NCBI RefSeq assembly: GCF_042100115.1
Contig: NC_091281.1
Location: 558,001-622,000, forward strand
Direction of reading: 5' to 3'
DNA: 64,000 bases
Source of the DNA: Alternaria dauci
Lineage: Eukaryota; Ascomycota; Dothideomycetes; Pleosporales; Pleosporaceae
Shown here: piece by piece, positions 35,430 to 46,143 of the stretch
Position numbering within the stretch: the first letter of the stretch is position 1
How the letters are laid out: each line of letters begins with the position of its first letter
Notes under the pieces: generated by a model
Told to the model about the DNA's origin: nothing
Databases searched by the model: none
The model's input: only the letters and a program-made list of their open reading frames with translations
Program-made: the position numbers and the translations under genes

Positions 35430-35988
35430 GTTTGCATCGTGTGTGTAGCATTGAGCTGCGGCAAGTAAATTATCTCCTCCCGAAGTGACCCCAACAAGTT
35501 GTGATGCACGGTAGAGAATGTCTCTGTGCTTGTTATTACTATTGGAAAGAATGCAGATTAGGAGATACTTACAGGCGCAGACGATGCTCGTTGATTGCCT
35601 GGTTCTGCTCGGATTTCTGAGGCATGCCTGAAAGGCTTGAAAAGGATAATCGATCGCGGGCTTCACGAAGCTGAGAATGGGGCCGTGTTGGTGGTGACAC
35701 GAGAAGGGCGGGCGCCGGGAAGCGAGGCCTCGTCCGTCACGCGAGGTGACTCACGTCACCAAAATACAAGCATGCGAGTCGGGTAGTAGATGCAGTAAAG
35801 GCAGTGCGCTTAAAGTACTCTAATTTCTGCGTTATATAGTGAAGGAGAGCAAAAAAATCTTCTTTGTACTTGGGAGAGACCTGGGTCAGCTTTCAGAGCA
35901 AAAAAAGAATGTCGCAATTTGGCGGTACTGGGAACTGTAGACATGTTAGAAGATGTCTCAGGACCGCCATGTATGAGGGATCAAACGT
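35430..35988. other. Intergenic region left of the tRNA relic
   Basis: About 560 bases upstream of the F-box-like gene, with AT-rich sequence at 35800–35880. It presumably holds that gene's promoter. Nothing else is seen. Confidence 0.4.
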
Positions 35989-36076
35989 ACTCGAACCCAG
36001 GCTGGCGCGGATCTGGATCGGGACACAAGGTGTCCGCCAGCCACAACGCGACGTCATACCACTAGACCATACCACG
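35989..36076 (-). tRNA. tRNA-like relic, possibly intron-containing tRNA-His
   Basis: On the minus strand the segment contains a D-arm-like GGTCTAGTGGTATGAC and an anticodon-loop-like TTGTGGC (GTG at 36042–36044, His). After an intron-like insert come CGCG, able to pair with the CGCG before the loop, and GGGTTCGAGT, the conserved T-loop box. The bases after the T-loop do not pair with the T-stem or with a 5' acceptor stem, so the 3' end looks lost. A degenerate tRNA is the best reading; a working tRNA is unlikely. Confidence 0.3.
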
Positions 36077-36405
36077 ATAGGATTGTTAGCTGGTATGCTG
36101 AGGGTGTAAGTGTACTGATGCTTACCCTTGGTGATCTGATTTGATGGAAAATTTGAAAATAAATCGCAATATAACCCTGATTTTTGCAGCTCACATCGGC
36201 CTCTTGATCAAAAATGTAGTTCCACACTTTACGTATCGCAATGAGGGGCGGGATGCTGCAGTGGAGACCATGGTTCGCCAAATCAGGTCGTTGGGACGGG
36301 TGACTAGCCCCCTCCGACTCAGCGCCGCCCGCGCTCGCCGACAAGCCCCAGGAAATTTTTGGGCGCGCGACCAAGATTGCTACCACCATCGCAGTCAACA
36401 CCAGC

Positions 36406-37821
36406 ATGGCCGAACCTGGTGCAAAAGCACCGCCTACTGGCGAGGCTTCGGCCGGGCCCAAAAAACCTGAGAAGCCTCCGAATCCCGTGTGGAGGATGAT
36501 GGGTGCGCGGTTCCTCCATCTTGTGGGAGTACAACGACTAACAAGTGCAGGCCTGCCAAACTTGCGACTCAGGCTCCCCTCGCGCAATTGGATGATATTT
36601 CTCTCGATTACAGGATCATGGACTGCGGCAGTCATGTACGATCGTCGCCAGAAAAAGCGCATACAAAAGAAATGGGCAACCGTTGTCGAGCACATTGCAC
36701 ACGAGCCGTTGGACGTACACCAGCTGCCCCGGAAACTTACCATATACTTGTCTGCGCCGCCAGCAGATGGAATAGTGCCCGCACGCGATCACTTCCACGA
36801 ATACGTCAAGCCCATTCTTGTCGCTGCGGCGCTGGACTGGGACGCGGTAGAGGGCCGAAGGGAAGGAGATGTAAGAGCTGGGTTAGCAGAGCGAATACGG
36901 AAGCTGAGAAAGAAGAGGGGCGAGGCGACCGCTGAGCCACTGGAATCAGGACTTGAGGAGGAGCTAGAAGGTCTAAGGCAAAGAGCAGGTGTCAATGGGT
37001 GGAATGGACCAGGAGGAGACATTGTCATTGGAAGATACACATGGAAAGAATATGTGCGAGGACTGCATGAGGGTTGGCTAGGACCTCTGGACGCTCCACC
37101 ATCCGCAGAAGCGTCTGTCGAGGTACCAGTCGCTGCGGTTGAACCCACACCTGCGTCCACTGACGGCACCACACCTGCTACGACCGACGATGTGTCACCC
37201 ACCGCTACCGAAGCTCCCAAACCAGAAGAGGCTGAGAAGCCTAAAGAGGAGGAGGCCAAGCCCAAGAAGAAGAAGCAACCACCGCCATACATCTCAACGG
37301 CCGAATACCAAAACGCCGTGCTCTCGCCAAACTGCCCGCAAGCACTTGGCCCCGCCGCCGTAGTACCGCTTCCCCACCTTCTCGGATTCTTCAACTTCCC
37401 CATCCGTATGTACCGTTTCTTGAACAGGCGACAAGCGGCGGATATCATTGGCAGGGAAACTGCGGCTGCTGTCCTTGGTGCATACCGACCATTTGAGACT
37501 GCAGGCGAAGCGCCTGTTACAAACGAGGAAGATGGACACAGTAACGCACAGTGGGAACAGCAACGACTGCTCGCTCATGAGGAGCCAGACTGGTCCAAGA
37601 CTGCACGAAAGCGTGAAGAAGGCGACACCAAGGAGAGGGTATGGCTGGACGAGATGGTGCTGGATCCGAGAATCGCTGAGCGCATGAGGAAGTTTGCACT
37701 GGATGCTGAGGTTGAAGCGCGCGCAAACAGCGTGTCTCTCTCATCAGAAGGATCATGGTTCAGCTCGCTGTGGCCGAAGGAGAAGCCCAAGGGTGCTTGG
37801 GAAGGATTGAGCGACGAGTAA
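36406..37821 (+). CDS. TIM54: Tim54, subunit of the TIM22 inner-membrane translocase
   Basis: Exons 36406–36502 and 36551–37821 give 455 residues. The first exon ends NPVWRMMG and the second starts LPNLRLRLPSRNWMIFL, rebuilding the conserved Tim54 start. A transmembrane segment follows (WMIFLSITGSWTAAVMY), then the intermembrane-space domain (RKLTIYLSAPPADGI, HEYVKPILVAAALDWD). A Pro/Glu/Lys-rich linker (about 225–290) separates it from the C-terminal part (PHLLGFFNFPIRMYRFLNRR). Tim54 is a structural subunit of the TIM22 complex that inserts carrier proteins into the mitochondrial inner membrane. The 48-base intron (GTGCGC … TGCAG) is a multiple of three and contains no stop, so an unspliced message would also be open. 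Confidence 0.92.
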   Translation: MAEPGAKAPPTGEASAGPKKPEKPPNPVWRMMGARFLHLVGVQRLTSAGLPNLRLRLPSRNWMIFLSITGSWTAAVMYDRRQKKRIQKKWATVVEHIAHEPLDVHQLPRKLTIYLSAPPADGIVPARDHFHEYVKPILVAAALDWDAVEGRREGDVRAGLAERIRKLRKKRGEATAEPLESGLEEELEGLRQRAGVNGWNGPGGDIVIGRYTWKEYVRGLHEGWLGPLDAPPSAEASVEVPVAAVEPTPASTDGTTPATTDDVSPTATEAPKPEEAEKPKEEEAKPKKKKQPPPYISTAEYQNAVLSPNCPQALGPAAVVPLPHLLGFFNFPIRMYRFLNRRQAADIIGRETAAAVLGAYRPFETAGEAPVTNEEDGHSNAQWEQQRLLAHEEPDWSKTARKREEGDTKERVWLDEMVLDPRIAERMRKFALDAEVEARANSVSLSSEGSWFSSLWPKEKPKGAWEGLSDE

Positions 37822-38215
37822 AGACGTGTAGATACCCATCTCACCTTCTAGCATGTGTTATATAGTAGCTGGGGTGTAAGAGTAGACGTGTACATGATAG
37901 CGCCTGGACGGATTTGAATGAGACTTCAACAAATCAGACGTCAAGAGCCAATCATGATTCCTTCGGCGGCTGCAACAGTGAATACCAAAAGCTGGTGGTA
38001 GCAGCTTGGCACTGACGAGGCGGCTGGCTGCCCCGCCAATTGCCCGAAGGAACCTTGGAAGCTTCGAGCATCGCTGCAATTGATCTCAGACTCGCAACCA
38101 ACCATAATCTTGTAAATATCAGAACGCCTGTTCACAAGCTTACTGCCAGGAAACCCATCACGGTACACTTTACAGCCAGCCTGCGACACGCTTGCACAGT
38201 CCACATCACGCCGTC
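37822..38215. other. Intergenic region upstream of SGT2
   Basis: About 390 bases with the TIM54 3' end and the SGT2 promoter. Nothing else is seen. Confidence 0.5.
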
Positions 38216-39405
38216 ATGGTAAGTTGCCCCGCCTGGGCAAGTAAACAGTCGCTCACGCACAAGCACAGGCTTTCCAATCAAAGAAGCGGCTCGCGCTCGC
38301 CATCCTCGACTTCCTCCAGACCTCGCAGACGGATGGCTCAGTAGCACCCGACGACGCCGAACAGCTCGAAGTCGCCGCCAATTGCATCGCCGAAGCCTTC
38401 AAGGTCGATGCCGCCGACGAGGCCGCAAAGAAGGACGCCATTGGCGACCAGAACCTGCTCGCAATCTACAACGTCTACGAGAAGCTCAAGGGCAAGACGA
38501 CTGCCACAACCGAGGGAGCGTCGTCGGCAAAAGAGGCCCGGCCAGCAACGCCGCAGACACCTGCCGCCGGTTCTGGATCAGGCGGACCCAACAAGGATGA
38601 AGCAGAGAGGCTCAAGGGCCTGGGCAACGAGGCCATGAAGAAGAAGGACTACGATGCTGCCGTCAAGCACTACACTGCCGCCCTCGACGTCATCCCGCTC
38701 AACCCCATCTACCTCTCCAACCGCGCCGCTGCATACTCAGGCCAGGGCAAGCACGAGCTAGCCAAGGAGGATGCTGAGATGGCAGTCGCTGCTGACCCCA
38801 ACTACTCCAAGGCCTGGTCGCGTCTCGGTCTTGCAAAGTACGTTCTTGGCGACGCAAAGGGCGCCATGGAGGCATACAAGGCTGGCATGGACGCAGAGGG
38901 CGGCGGCTCCGAAGTCATGCGCAAGGGCTACGAGACCGCCAAGAGGAAGGTCGAAGAGGAGGGCGGCGACGTCGGCGCGCCTGAAGCTTCTCGAGGAGCT
39001 CCTGGTGGAATGAGTGGTGGAATGCCTGATCTCTCAGCACTCGCTGGCATGCTCGGTGGAGGCGGCGGCGGTGGCGGAGGAATGCCTGATCTCGCGGGTC
39101 TGATGCAGAACCCCATGATGAGGCAAATGGCACAGAACCTCATGAGCAACCCAGATATGATGAGCAATCTCATGAACAACCCCAGGATAGCCGAGATGGC
39201 TCAACAATTCGGTGGAGGAGGCCGGGGCGGAGGAGGCGGTGGCGGTGGCGGTATGCCCAACATGCAGGATCTCATGAATGACCCCAACCTGGCCGAGATG
39301 TAAGTGAAAAAGCCATCTAGAAACCTCAAGTTGCTAACGAAACACAGGGCCCGCAACTTCATGGGAGGCGGAGGCGCTGGAGCAGGCCGTGGAGCGGGTC
39401 AATAA
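38216..39405 (+). CDS. SGT2: Sgt2-like TPR co-chaperone
   Basis: Three exons: 38216–38218 (the start codon alone), 38269–39299 and 39348–39405, giving 363 residues. The N-terminal dimerisation domain is AFQSKKRLALAILDFLQTSQ with VAANCIAEAFKVD. Three TPR units follow (KGLGNEAMKKKDYDAAVKHY, NPIYLSNRAAAYSGQGKHELA, YSKAWSRLGLAKYVLGDAKG). The C-terminal region is Gly- and Met-rich with NPMMRQMAQNLMSNPDMMSN, the methionine-rich substrate-binding part. Sgt2 receives tail-anchored proteins and passes them to the GET pathway, and it binds Hsp70/Hsp90 tails through its TPRs. The one-codon first exon is supported by ATG|GTAAGT and a CACAG acceptor followed directly by the conserved AFQSKKRLA. The last intron splits the second codon position of Met in AEM|ARNFMGG. 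Confidence 0.92.
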
Positions 39406-39739
39406 GATGATACAACCTGACTGCAATGAGTAGATGATTGGCGTGAGCAGTGGCCCACCAAAAAGCAGTCTTTACGATTAGAATTATGATACCATGTACA
39501 AATTCGTTTTGTATCCATGAGGATCCCGTCTTGGGATCCATGACTATCATTTACGCTGTGGGATGCATCATCGTGGCACATCTGCCATTACAGCCTCGAG
39601 TGGCTTGTAGACCCGAGCCTATTCGTCTCAATCACCCCTTCCTTCACTCAGATGGCTCTCTGCGGTCGTGCGCAGCCTCAGCCTCTGATTCCCGACTCCA
39701 AACCTGTAACCTCGAATGGTTTCCCCCCTCTGCACATGC

Positions 39740-40442
39740 TCAATCGAGCTTCAAGCCCCAAAGCCCATCTCCCAGATAGTGACCCGCCTCGCACGCCTGC
39801 CCCTTCTTGACCTTCTTCATTTCATCTGTACTCATCTTGAGCACACCAACCATGCACGCCGTCTCCTTGCCCTCGGCCTCAATAACCACAACCTGGCCCT
39901 CCTTCAAGTCTTCGGTGCCATATTTCTCCTTGTCCTCGTCGCTCAGCTCGGGCCCTGGTAGGCGCCCGCCCGGTGATGTGAGACCAGGGGCCATGAGTGT
40001 AGCGCCGGAGAGCACGAAGCGGATTGCGCCGCGGTCTATACGTAGGCGGTTGAAGGCGAAGGGGTATTTGTGTACGAGAGTGAGGTGGGGCAGGAGCGCG
40101 TCGTCCATGTGTTGGAAGAAGAGGGGGGTGGAGTTGAGTGTGTATAGGGATACGCGGTCGGGTCTGTGAGTTGGAGTGTTAGTACGTGGCTTGGTGAACT
40201 TTGTGCATCTTTGCTGCAGCTTTGGCTGGCGACTTACAGCTTAACGAGATCCAATTGCTCCTTCTTGGGCAGTATGTCTTCAATGTATGGCTCTAGCTTT
40301 GGGTACTCTTCGAGCACTTTTGAGCGAATGGCGCGCTGGGCGCTGGATTTCACCTTGGACTTTGCGCCCGAGGTTATGCTGTCTTCTTGTCAGCCATCCC
40401 TGCCCAACATGACGCGTAGCAGACGTACTCTTTCTTGAACAT
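39740..40442 (-). CDS. TMA20: Tma20/MCTS1 PUA-domain protein
   Basis: Exons 40442–40429, 40378–40238 and 40163–39740 give 192 residues. The first exon codes for MFKK and two bases of Asp. The N-terminal domain reads SGAKSKVKSSAQRAIRSKVLEEYP, PYIEDILPKKEQLDLVKLPDR and VSLYTLNSTPLFFQHMD. The PUA domain follows (PFAFNRLRIDRGAIRFVLSGATLMAPGLTSPGG … EGQVVVIEAEGKETACMVGVLKMS). It ends GHYLGDGLWGLKLD, like MCTS1. With Tma22/DENR the protein releases deacylated tRNA from 40S subunits after termination and helps re-initiation. It is slightly longer than yeast Tma20 because of an acidic insert (PELSDEDKEKYGTEDLKE) in the PUA domain. Divergent from the HET-domain gene. Confidence 0.93.
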
Positions 40443-40845
40443 TGTGGCGGTTGTGTACGTGGTCGAGTGTATAGAGCGTGTTTGGTGTTGAGACTGCTGC
40501 TGTGTGCATAGTGCCCCGCCATTGCCCCTCGCAAGACGCGCTAGTGGGCTGTCAGGGATCGCGTGCACTTTCCCTTGAGCGCTTCTCTCCTTCTTTTCAT
40601 TCCACCCTCGCTGACACTCTACGGGCCAATGTGCAACAGGGTCCTGGAGTTTGCTACCCGCTACCGGGCTTGACGTCATCAGCCTGAGACTCAGCCCGCT
40701 CCTTCGCACCATCAACTCTCATTCATTATCTCTCCACCGCGCTGCCTCATCATCATAGCCTTACTTGGGTGGTCTACATTTATTTCCATCTCAGCTGTTG
40801 CAAATCACTTCTCAAGCATTAGTCAATGGTCTGAGTAGGGCCAGA
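40443..40845. promoter_or_regulatory. Divergent promoter, TMA20 / HET-domain gene
   Basis: 403 bases between a core translation gene and an accessory HET gene. No distinct motif is recognised. Confidence 0.4.
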
Positions 40846-43158
40846 ATGTCTGGTGCCGCCCAGTCTGCAGATGCGGCCTCATCACATCCAACTGAGTCAT
40901 TGGGAGAAAAGCTGGATCACGAGAAGAATGGTGTAGAGTGCGAGTTTTGCCCGAAGTTACGATTGTCGAATCCAGAATATTTTAGCGTACTGTATCATGA
41001 CTTGAAAGATGCTGCAAAAAAGGGATGTGAGCTGTGCCAACTTCTTCGCGAGGTTAGCGAGACGGCCGCCAGTACTGTAGGAGAGAATATTTGGGAACAT
41101 GCTAGAATACAGGTCACACCATGGAGCAGGGCGGTGTTGGGAACTGCACCAAAACTCAGTATACCCCTCGTGGAGGCATGGCAAGAGCTATGTACGTCCC
41201 AGCTTGCTTGCCTCACTGCCCCCATTTGACCGACTCTAATGACAACACAGCCTTCAATTACACAAGCTTTTATCTTACAGCCGGTAGGTACATGTTTACT
41301 ACCGAAAGAAACAGCAAAACTAGTATCAAGCTCATGTGATACAGCACATGAAAGCCAATGGCCTTTCCTCGCCTCTTCTGTGCCACCCGATGACAATCCA
41401 AAGATCAGCTACTGTGCGCGTTTCGTCACAAGCGCCCTACATAGCTGCGATTTAGAGCACAAATCATGTGCATCTCGCGGGCTGTACTCTAACTCGCCAA
41501 GTCCAGATACGGACATGTTCGTTCCTAAACGCTTATTGTACATTGGCGACCAACAAATAGTGCTTCAGACAAGACCGTACAATCCAGCAGATAGAGACAT
41601 GACACCGGATGGGAAGAGTCCTCGATATGTAGCCCTGACTCACTGTTGGGGCTCTACTCCAATCACCAAGACTACAACACTTACACTACCTGACTACATG
41701 GACGACGGTATCGAGTGGACGGATCTGCCCAAGACATTCCAAGAAGCAATATTGTTGACGCGCAAGCTTCACATCCACTACATATGGATCGACTCGTTGT
41801 GTAAGTCCGAGCCAGCCTCAGACTACATCTTGCCAGCGCTGACGTTCTTTACCTTTGCAGGCATCGTACAGGACTCTGTAGCCGATTGGGCTCAACAGTC
41901 TGCTCAAATGGCCGACATATTCTCGAATGCATACCTCACGATTGCCGCATCTGCCGCAAAGAATGGAGAGGAAGGCCTTTTGAACCGTCACAAGCTCTCA
42001 AGGATCAACATAGAACACAACAGCAAAGCCTATTCTCTCCATTTCCGCAAAATAGAGCGCCATGAGATGCGACAGAAAGACTCAGCCCCTTTTCCGGAAG
42101 AAACGGAACTGACATTGCGAAAGCGTGCCTGGTGCTTCCAGGAAGAACTCCTCTCTAGACGGGTTGTTCATTTTACAAAAGACGAGATTGTCTTCGTCTG
42201 CCGTGAGGCGACTATGTGCGAATGTACGACTCGCTGGACATCCCGGTTTAAGTTACCACCAATCATCGGTACCAGTCATCGCACTCCAAATGCTATTTGG
42301 GGTAGCGTCATTGAGCACTACACACGGCGTCAGATCAGCTTCTGCAAGGACAGGCTACCCGCACTATCCAGCTTGACGCGATTCTTCGAGAGCAACCAAG
42401 ATAACTACCTTGCGGGGCTTTGGGAATCGCATATGCCAACGAGCCTACTTTGGTGGACCGAACACGGGACCCGTCCAGATTCGCACGAAAGCTCTCAATC
42501 AAACCCATCATCTTGGTCTTGGGCATCTCTCGAAGGCATGGTGCATGACTTTGCAACCAGATCGCAGGCTCTATGCGACATGGAGGAAGTGGCCGTGATG
42601 TTGGACGCCCGCGTCTACCCCACTACAGACGATCCTAGGGGCATGGTATCAGGAGGACACATTACGCTGCGAGCACCATTGCTTCCACTCGACGGCATGT
42701 GGAGAGCATACAAGGAAAGAAAAGACCTGCCATACTGTATATTTGGAAAGGAACTTCCCCGTTTATACACTACTAAAAGCTTTCACGTCAGTTGTGGTCC
42801 CGGCTGGGACCAGGAAGATCAGTGGACCGAAGAGGATATTTGTTCTTGTCTGCTCGATGATACGGTCAGACTTTCATCGTCGATTCTGGCCGACGGCTTC
42901 GACACACCTCTTTTCTTTGTTGTCATTCGTACCGCTTATCCATGGCGGCATTACCAGTCTGTGAATGGCAGACTAGAGCTTCAAGGTTTGCTGCTCAAGC
43001 CGTTTGAAGGATTTGAAGAGGGTCATCAAGAAACGGCAGCGGCAGCGGAACATAGGCTCGTGTTTGTGAGAATCGGGATGGGAGTAATGGAAATTTCCAA
43101 GAGAGACGCAGAGAAAGCACTGAAGCGGTTCGGGGATACTGTCCTGACGGTGTTTTGA
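40846..43158 (+). CDS. HET (heterokaryon incompatibility) domain protein
   Basis: Best model: exons 40846–41191, 41251–41283, 41345–41800 and 41861–43158, 710 residues. The N-terminal part has a CX2C…CX2C pattern (ECEFCPKL, GCELCQLL) common before HET domains. The HET core is YVALTHCWGS, KTFQEAILLTRKLHIHYIWIDSLC|IVQDSVADWAQQ and MADIFSNAYLTIAASAA, split by a 60-base intron. It continues with RAWCFQEELLSRRVVHFTKDEIVF and a C-terminal region with SWSWASLEGMV. HET proteins trigger cell death after fusion of unlike strains and are often highly variable. The first introns are less sure: a single junction from 41191 to 41288 also keeps the frame, but the chosen 33-base exon uses better acceptors. 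Confidence 0.83.
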
Positions 43159-43555
43159 TACCTCTGTAGTCTCTTCCTGCTTCTAGCTACCCTATGTTGT
43201 GTTATGGCCTTTGGTTCCAGCATAAACATTTCTGAGTCCTGGCCGTCATGGTACATACAGCTGTGAATCGTCACACTTCAGAGTAGAGAACCTCATGTGC
43301 ACCAACAATTGTGAACCAATACTTCAGATAAGTTAGGTCACGCTCGATCCAACGAGTATCCATCTTACTTATTCGAGTATTTCTCAGATTGTCACAACCA
43401 GAACATTGCAATCAGCATGCATTGACTACCTAACAATATTTGGAAAGTTCCACCTAGCTTCCCAGTCTCAAGTTACACCATCCACCATACCATACCTGGC
43501 AACACAACAAGCATGTCTCACCAATACCATAACATCAACATGTACCAACACACAC
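43159..43555. other. Convergent intergenic region
   Basis: About 400 bases between the convergent HET and GST genes. The part 43400–43555 is CA/AC-rich. No gene is seen. Confidence 0.5.
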
Positions 43556-44429
43556 TCAGGGCAGCCCCCTCCCACTATTAACAGCATCCGCAAGCTGACT
43601 CGTCCCCGGCCTATTCTCCGCATACCGCTCATAACTATCCAAATAGAGCTCATCAGTACTAGTCGTCATCTTGACACTCCTATCCGCCTCAATCGCATCG
43701 ATCCACCTCTTCCATCTACTCCCCTCTTCAGCCTCAGGCCAGCCCCTATACGGCCCCAACACCCTGCGCAACCGCAGCACCCACGGCGCAATCTGTACAT
43801 CCACAAAAGAGATTTGGGGGCCGAGAAAAAAAGGCCCGTTCGGATGTGCGGCATCGACTAGCTTGCCGATTTGATCGCGCAGTTCTTTTGCGTGGGAGAC
43901 TTGGTCGTTGGAGTCTTGGGCTTGGAGGAGCTTGTAGAACCATGGGATGATATGGCGGTTGATGTGGTCGGACCAGAGGCGCGAGGTAGCGCGCGTCTGT
44001 GCATCTGGAGGAAGGAGTTGGGGTCCGGCTTGGAGGTCTTCGAGGTACTCCATGATGACTGTGGATTCGTGAGTTGACCATGTTGGACCGTGTCGGAGGG
44101 CGGGTACTAGACCGCGTGGGTTGACGTCGAGGAGGCTTTGGGGCTTCTTGTAGGGATCCACTTCGATGTATTGGTAGGGTATCTGCTTGTGCTCTAATGA
44201 TATCCACACGCGCTGCACAAAGGGGCTGACTGATGTTAGGACCGTGAATGTGAAATCAAAGCGCTTTTGTTGCTGTGCACCAAGAGGACATTGCTTACCA
44301 GAACGCGCTGCCATATAACTTAAGGTCGTCCTCTTTCGAATGGTTCTTGACTGTCGTCAAAGCATTGCCGGTCGCTTTCTTGTGGTACGTCTTCTTGGAA
44401 GGATCTCCGCCCTGGTTGGTGTCGGTCAT
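43556..44429 (-). CDS. Glutathione S-transferase, omega-like
   Basis: Exons 44429–44299 and 44225–43556 give 266 residues. The splice rebuilds GSAF|CPFVQRVWISLEHKQIPYQ, the CPF/CPY-type active site of omega-class GSTs (Cys instead of Ser/Tyr). NPRGLVPALRH and ESTVIMEYLED are the glutathione-binding loop with cis-Pro and the Glu–Ser pair. The C-terminal all-helical domain includes GPQISFVDVQIAPWVLRL. About 40 polar residues precede the thioredoxin fold. Such enzymes act in thiol transfer, glutathione removal from conjugates and stress responses; the substrate is unknown. The intron is read through in frame from an upstream Met in the unspliced sequence, but only the spliced form carries the active-site Cys. 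Confidence 0.88.
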
Positions 44430-44705
44430 TTTGTATCGAGCAGGTATACTAGTAGTTTGCAGCGACAACTGTGATTGGAATGAAGCAAGACTTGAGCGGG
44501 ATGTAGTGTTTAAACTGATGGGATGATGGGTGCAGGGAGAGGGTAAACGGCGGGGTAATGTGCGAACGAATTTGGATACAGAGTTCATGAACCATGTGAG
44601 AATGTGGGAATCAGGGCATGGAGCGAGTAAGGGGTCATAAACAACTGTGCAAATTCGAGTGCTGGGGGTCGTCCATGTTCTTTGCCCGCAGATCAAGTGC
44701 ATACG

Positions 44706-46143
44706 TCATTTTGATGCACGCTGAGTGGATCGCCATTGCATATGGTCATGGCCAGATGGGTCGGCACAACAGGAGCATGGAGTCTGAAATCGAACGAGAT
44801 CATGAAGGCTTACCTGCATTCTCCTCCTATCGTCTTTGTCGATCTTTGCCTGCCACCTGACGACGCTATTCTTCTTCACGCGATCACTCTCCTCGAGTGT
44901 GTGTTTATGTGGCCCGGCAACGCCATCGCCTTTGCCATTCCCGCCATTCCCATTGACTCTCTGGAATGTGTAGAACTTCTTGGGCGAAGGGCCAGATGGT
45001 GTTGGGTATTCCTGCATGTTCATCCCTGACTGAGAAGCCATGTTTGGAGGTACATCCCAAGTTCCAGCCGGTTGCTGTGGCAGTAACGGTGGCTGTCCGA
45101 AGAAGTGCGGGTTCTGATTCTGGCTTCCACCACGACCTGGGTTTGTTGGCATGTTTGATGCTATCGGGCTAGGCGGATCGTTTTCCGTGCCTGGGGGTCG
45201 CCGACCAAGCTGTTCCTCATACTCGCGGCGGTCGAAGAACTCGGTGATCTTGATCTTGACATCGCATAGATCCCGCTCTCTCGCAATTCTCTTCCTCTTT
45301 TTCTTGTCTGGGTCTGTCGACTTTTTGGTTCCTGGTGGCCGCCCCTTGAGTCGACAGTCCCAGTAGTGTGATACGAAGCGCTTGCGTTTATGCCGCTGGG
45401 TCGAGCGATGCGAGTAGACGTTGTCGATGTGGGGGAAGTAGGTCTGGAATCTACAATCAAGATTAGTGCGTGGCTTCAAGTGCCGAGCGAGAGAGACCAT
45501 ACTGCTCCTCAGTCAGGGTGATCATGTCATCCACGTGGAATAGCCTCTCTCTCCACTGCTCCAAGTCTGGCGGGTTGGGGATGAGCTTCAGGCCCTGGAA
45601 CTGGCCATGGTTGGACAATGGAGAGTCGTCCTCCCGACTCTCGTGCTTGTGCGGCACAGGCGCTTGGTCAACATGCCGTGGCAGCGGTTGGGGTGCTGCG
45701 AGTATCGGCGGTGCAGGCGGTGGCAGAGGCAGCTGTTGAACTGGGCGCTGGACCGCCTGGGGAGGAGACGCGTGGTATGGCTGCGCGTGGTCTTGCAGCG
45801 GGGGAGGGGGCGCGTTCATGAATCGTGGACTTGCGCCATGTTGATAGCCCGCCGGCTGAAAAGGCGGGTACGGGCCTGAGGGCGGAAGCGCATGCTGCTC
45901 GAAATGCACTGGCAGCGCGTGGGCATGCGCGTGGGCGTGGCCATGTGGCGGCGGTTGGGGATGCTGTGGTGCGCTCAGGGCGTACTGTTGCTGGTATACA
46001 TCGCTCGCGTCGAGGTTCTGAAGCTCCGGGAGGACGTGATTGTGGGGGTATAGCGTTCCGTCGGGCGACTGGTGGAGCGTTTGAAGAGCACCAGGGTGCA
46101 GCGACCGGAGCTGCTGGAGGACAGGTGAGGAGGCCTGTTGCAT
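44706..46143 (-). CDS. Conserved fungal protein with AT-hook-like basic region
   Basis: Exons 46143–45503 and 45450–44706 give about 461 residues. The first 180 residues are Gln/Pro/His-rich, including a run of alternating His–Ala. The conserved core spans the intron: QWRERLFHVDDMITLTEEQ|FQTYFPHIDNVYSHRSTQRH and VSHYWDCRLKGRPPGTKKSTDPDKKKRKR, then ERDLCDVKIKITEFF. KGRPPGT resembles an AT-hook and the following Lys/Arg run a nuclear signal, so a nuclear, DNA-linked role is plausible. I recall this block as conserved in filamentous ascomycetes without a known function. The last 35 residues may be wrong: a GTAAGC donor after RRRMQ and a CTCAG acceptor 88 bases on would give a shorter end in frame. 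The start could also lie further upstream. Confidence 0.72.

Noticed and set aside
36789..37448. A 219-codon minus-strand frame inside TIM54
   Set aside because: Opposite strand of a conserved gene; Ser/Gly/Ala run is the complement of the Pro/Ala/Glu linker.
39040..39260. Gly-codon-rich segments in SGT2 as a possible mobile or tandem repeat
   Set aside because: They are short imperfect GGN runs within the known Gly/Met-rich C-terminal region of the protein.
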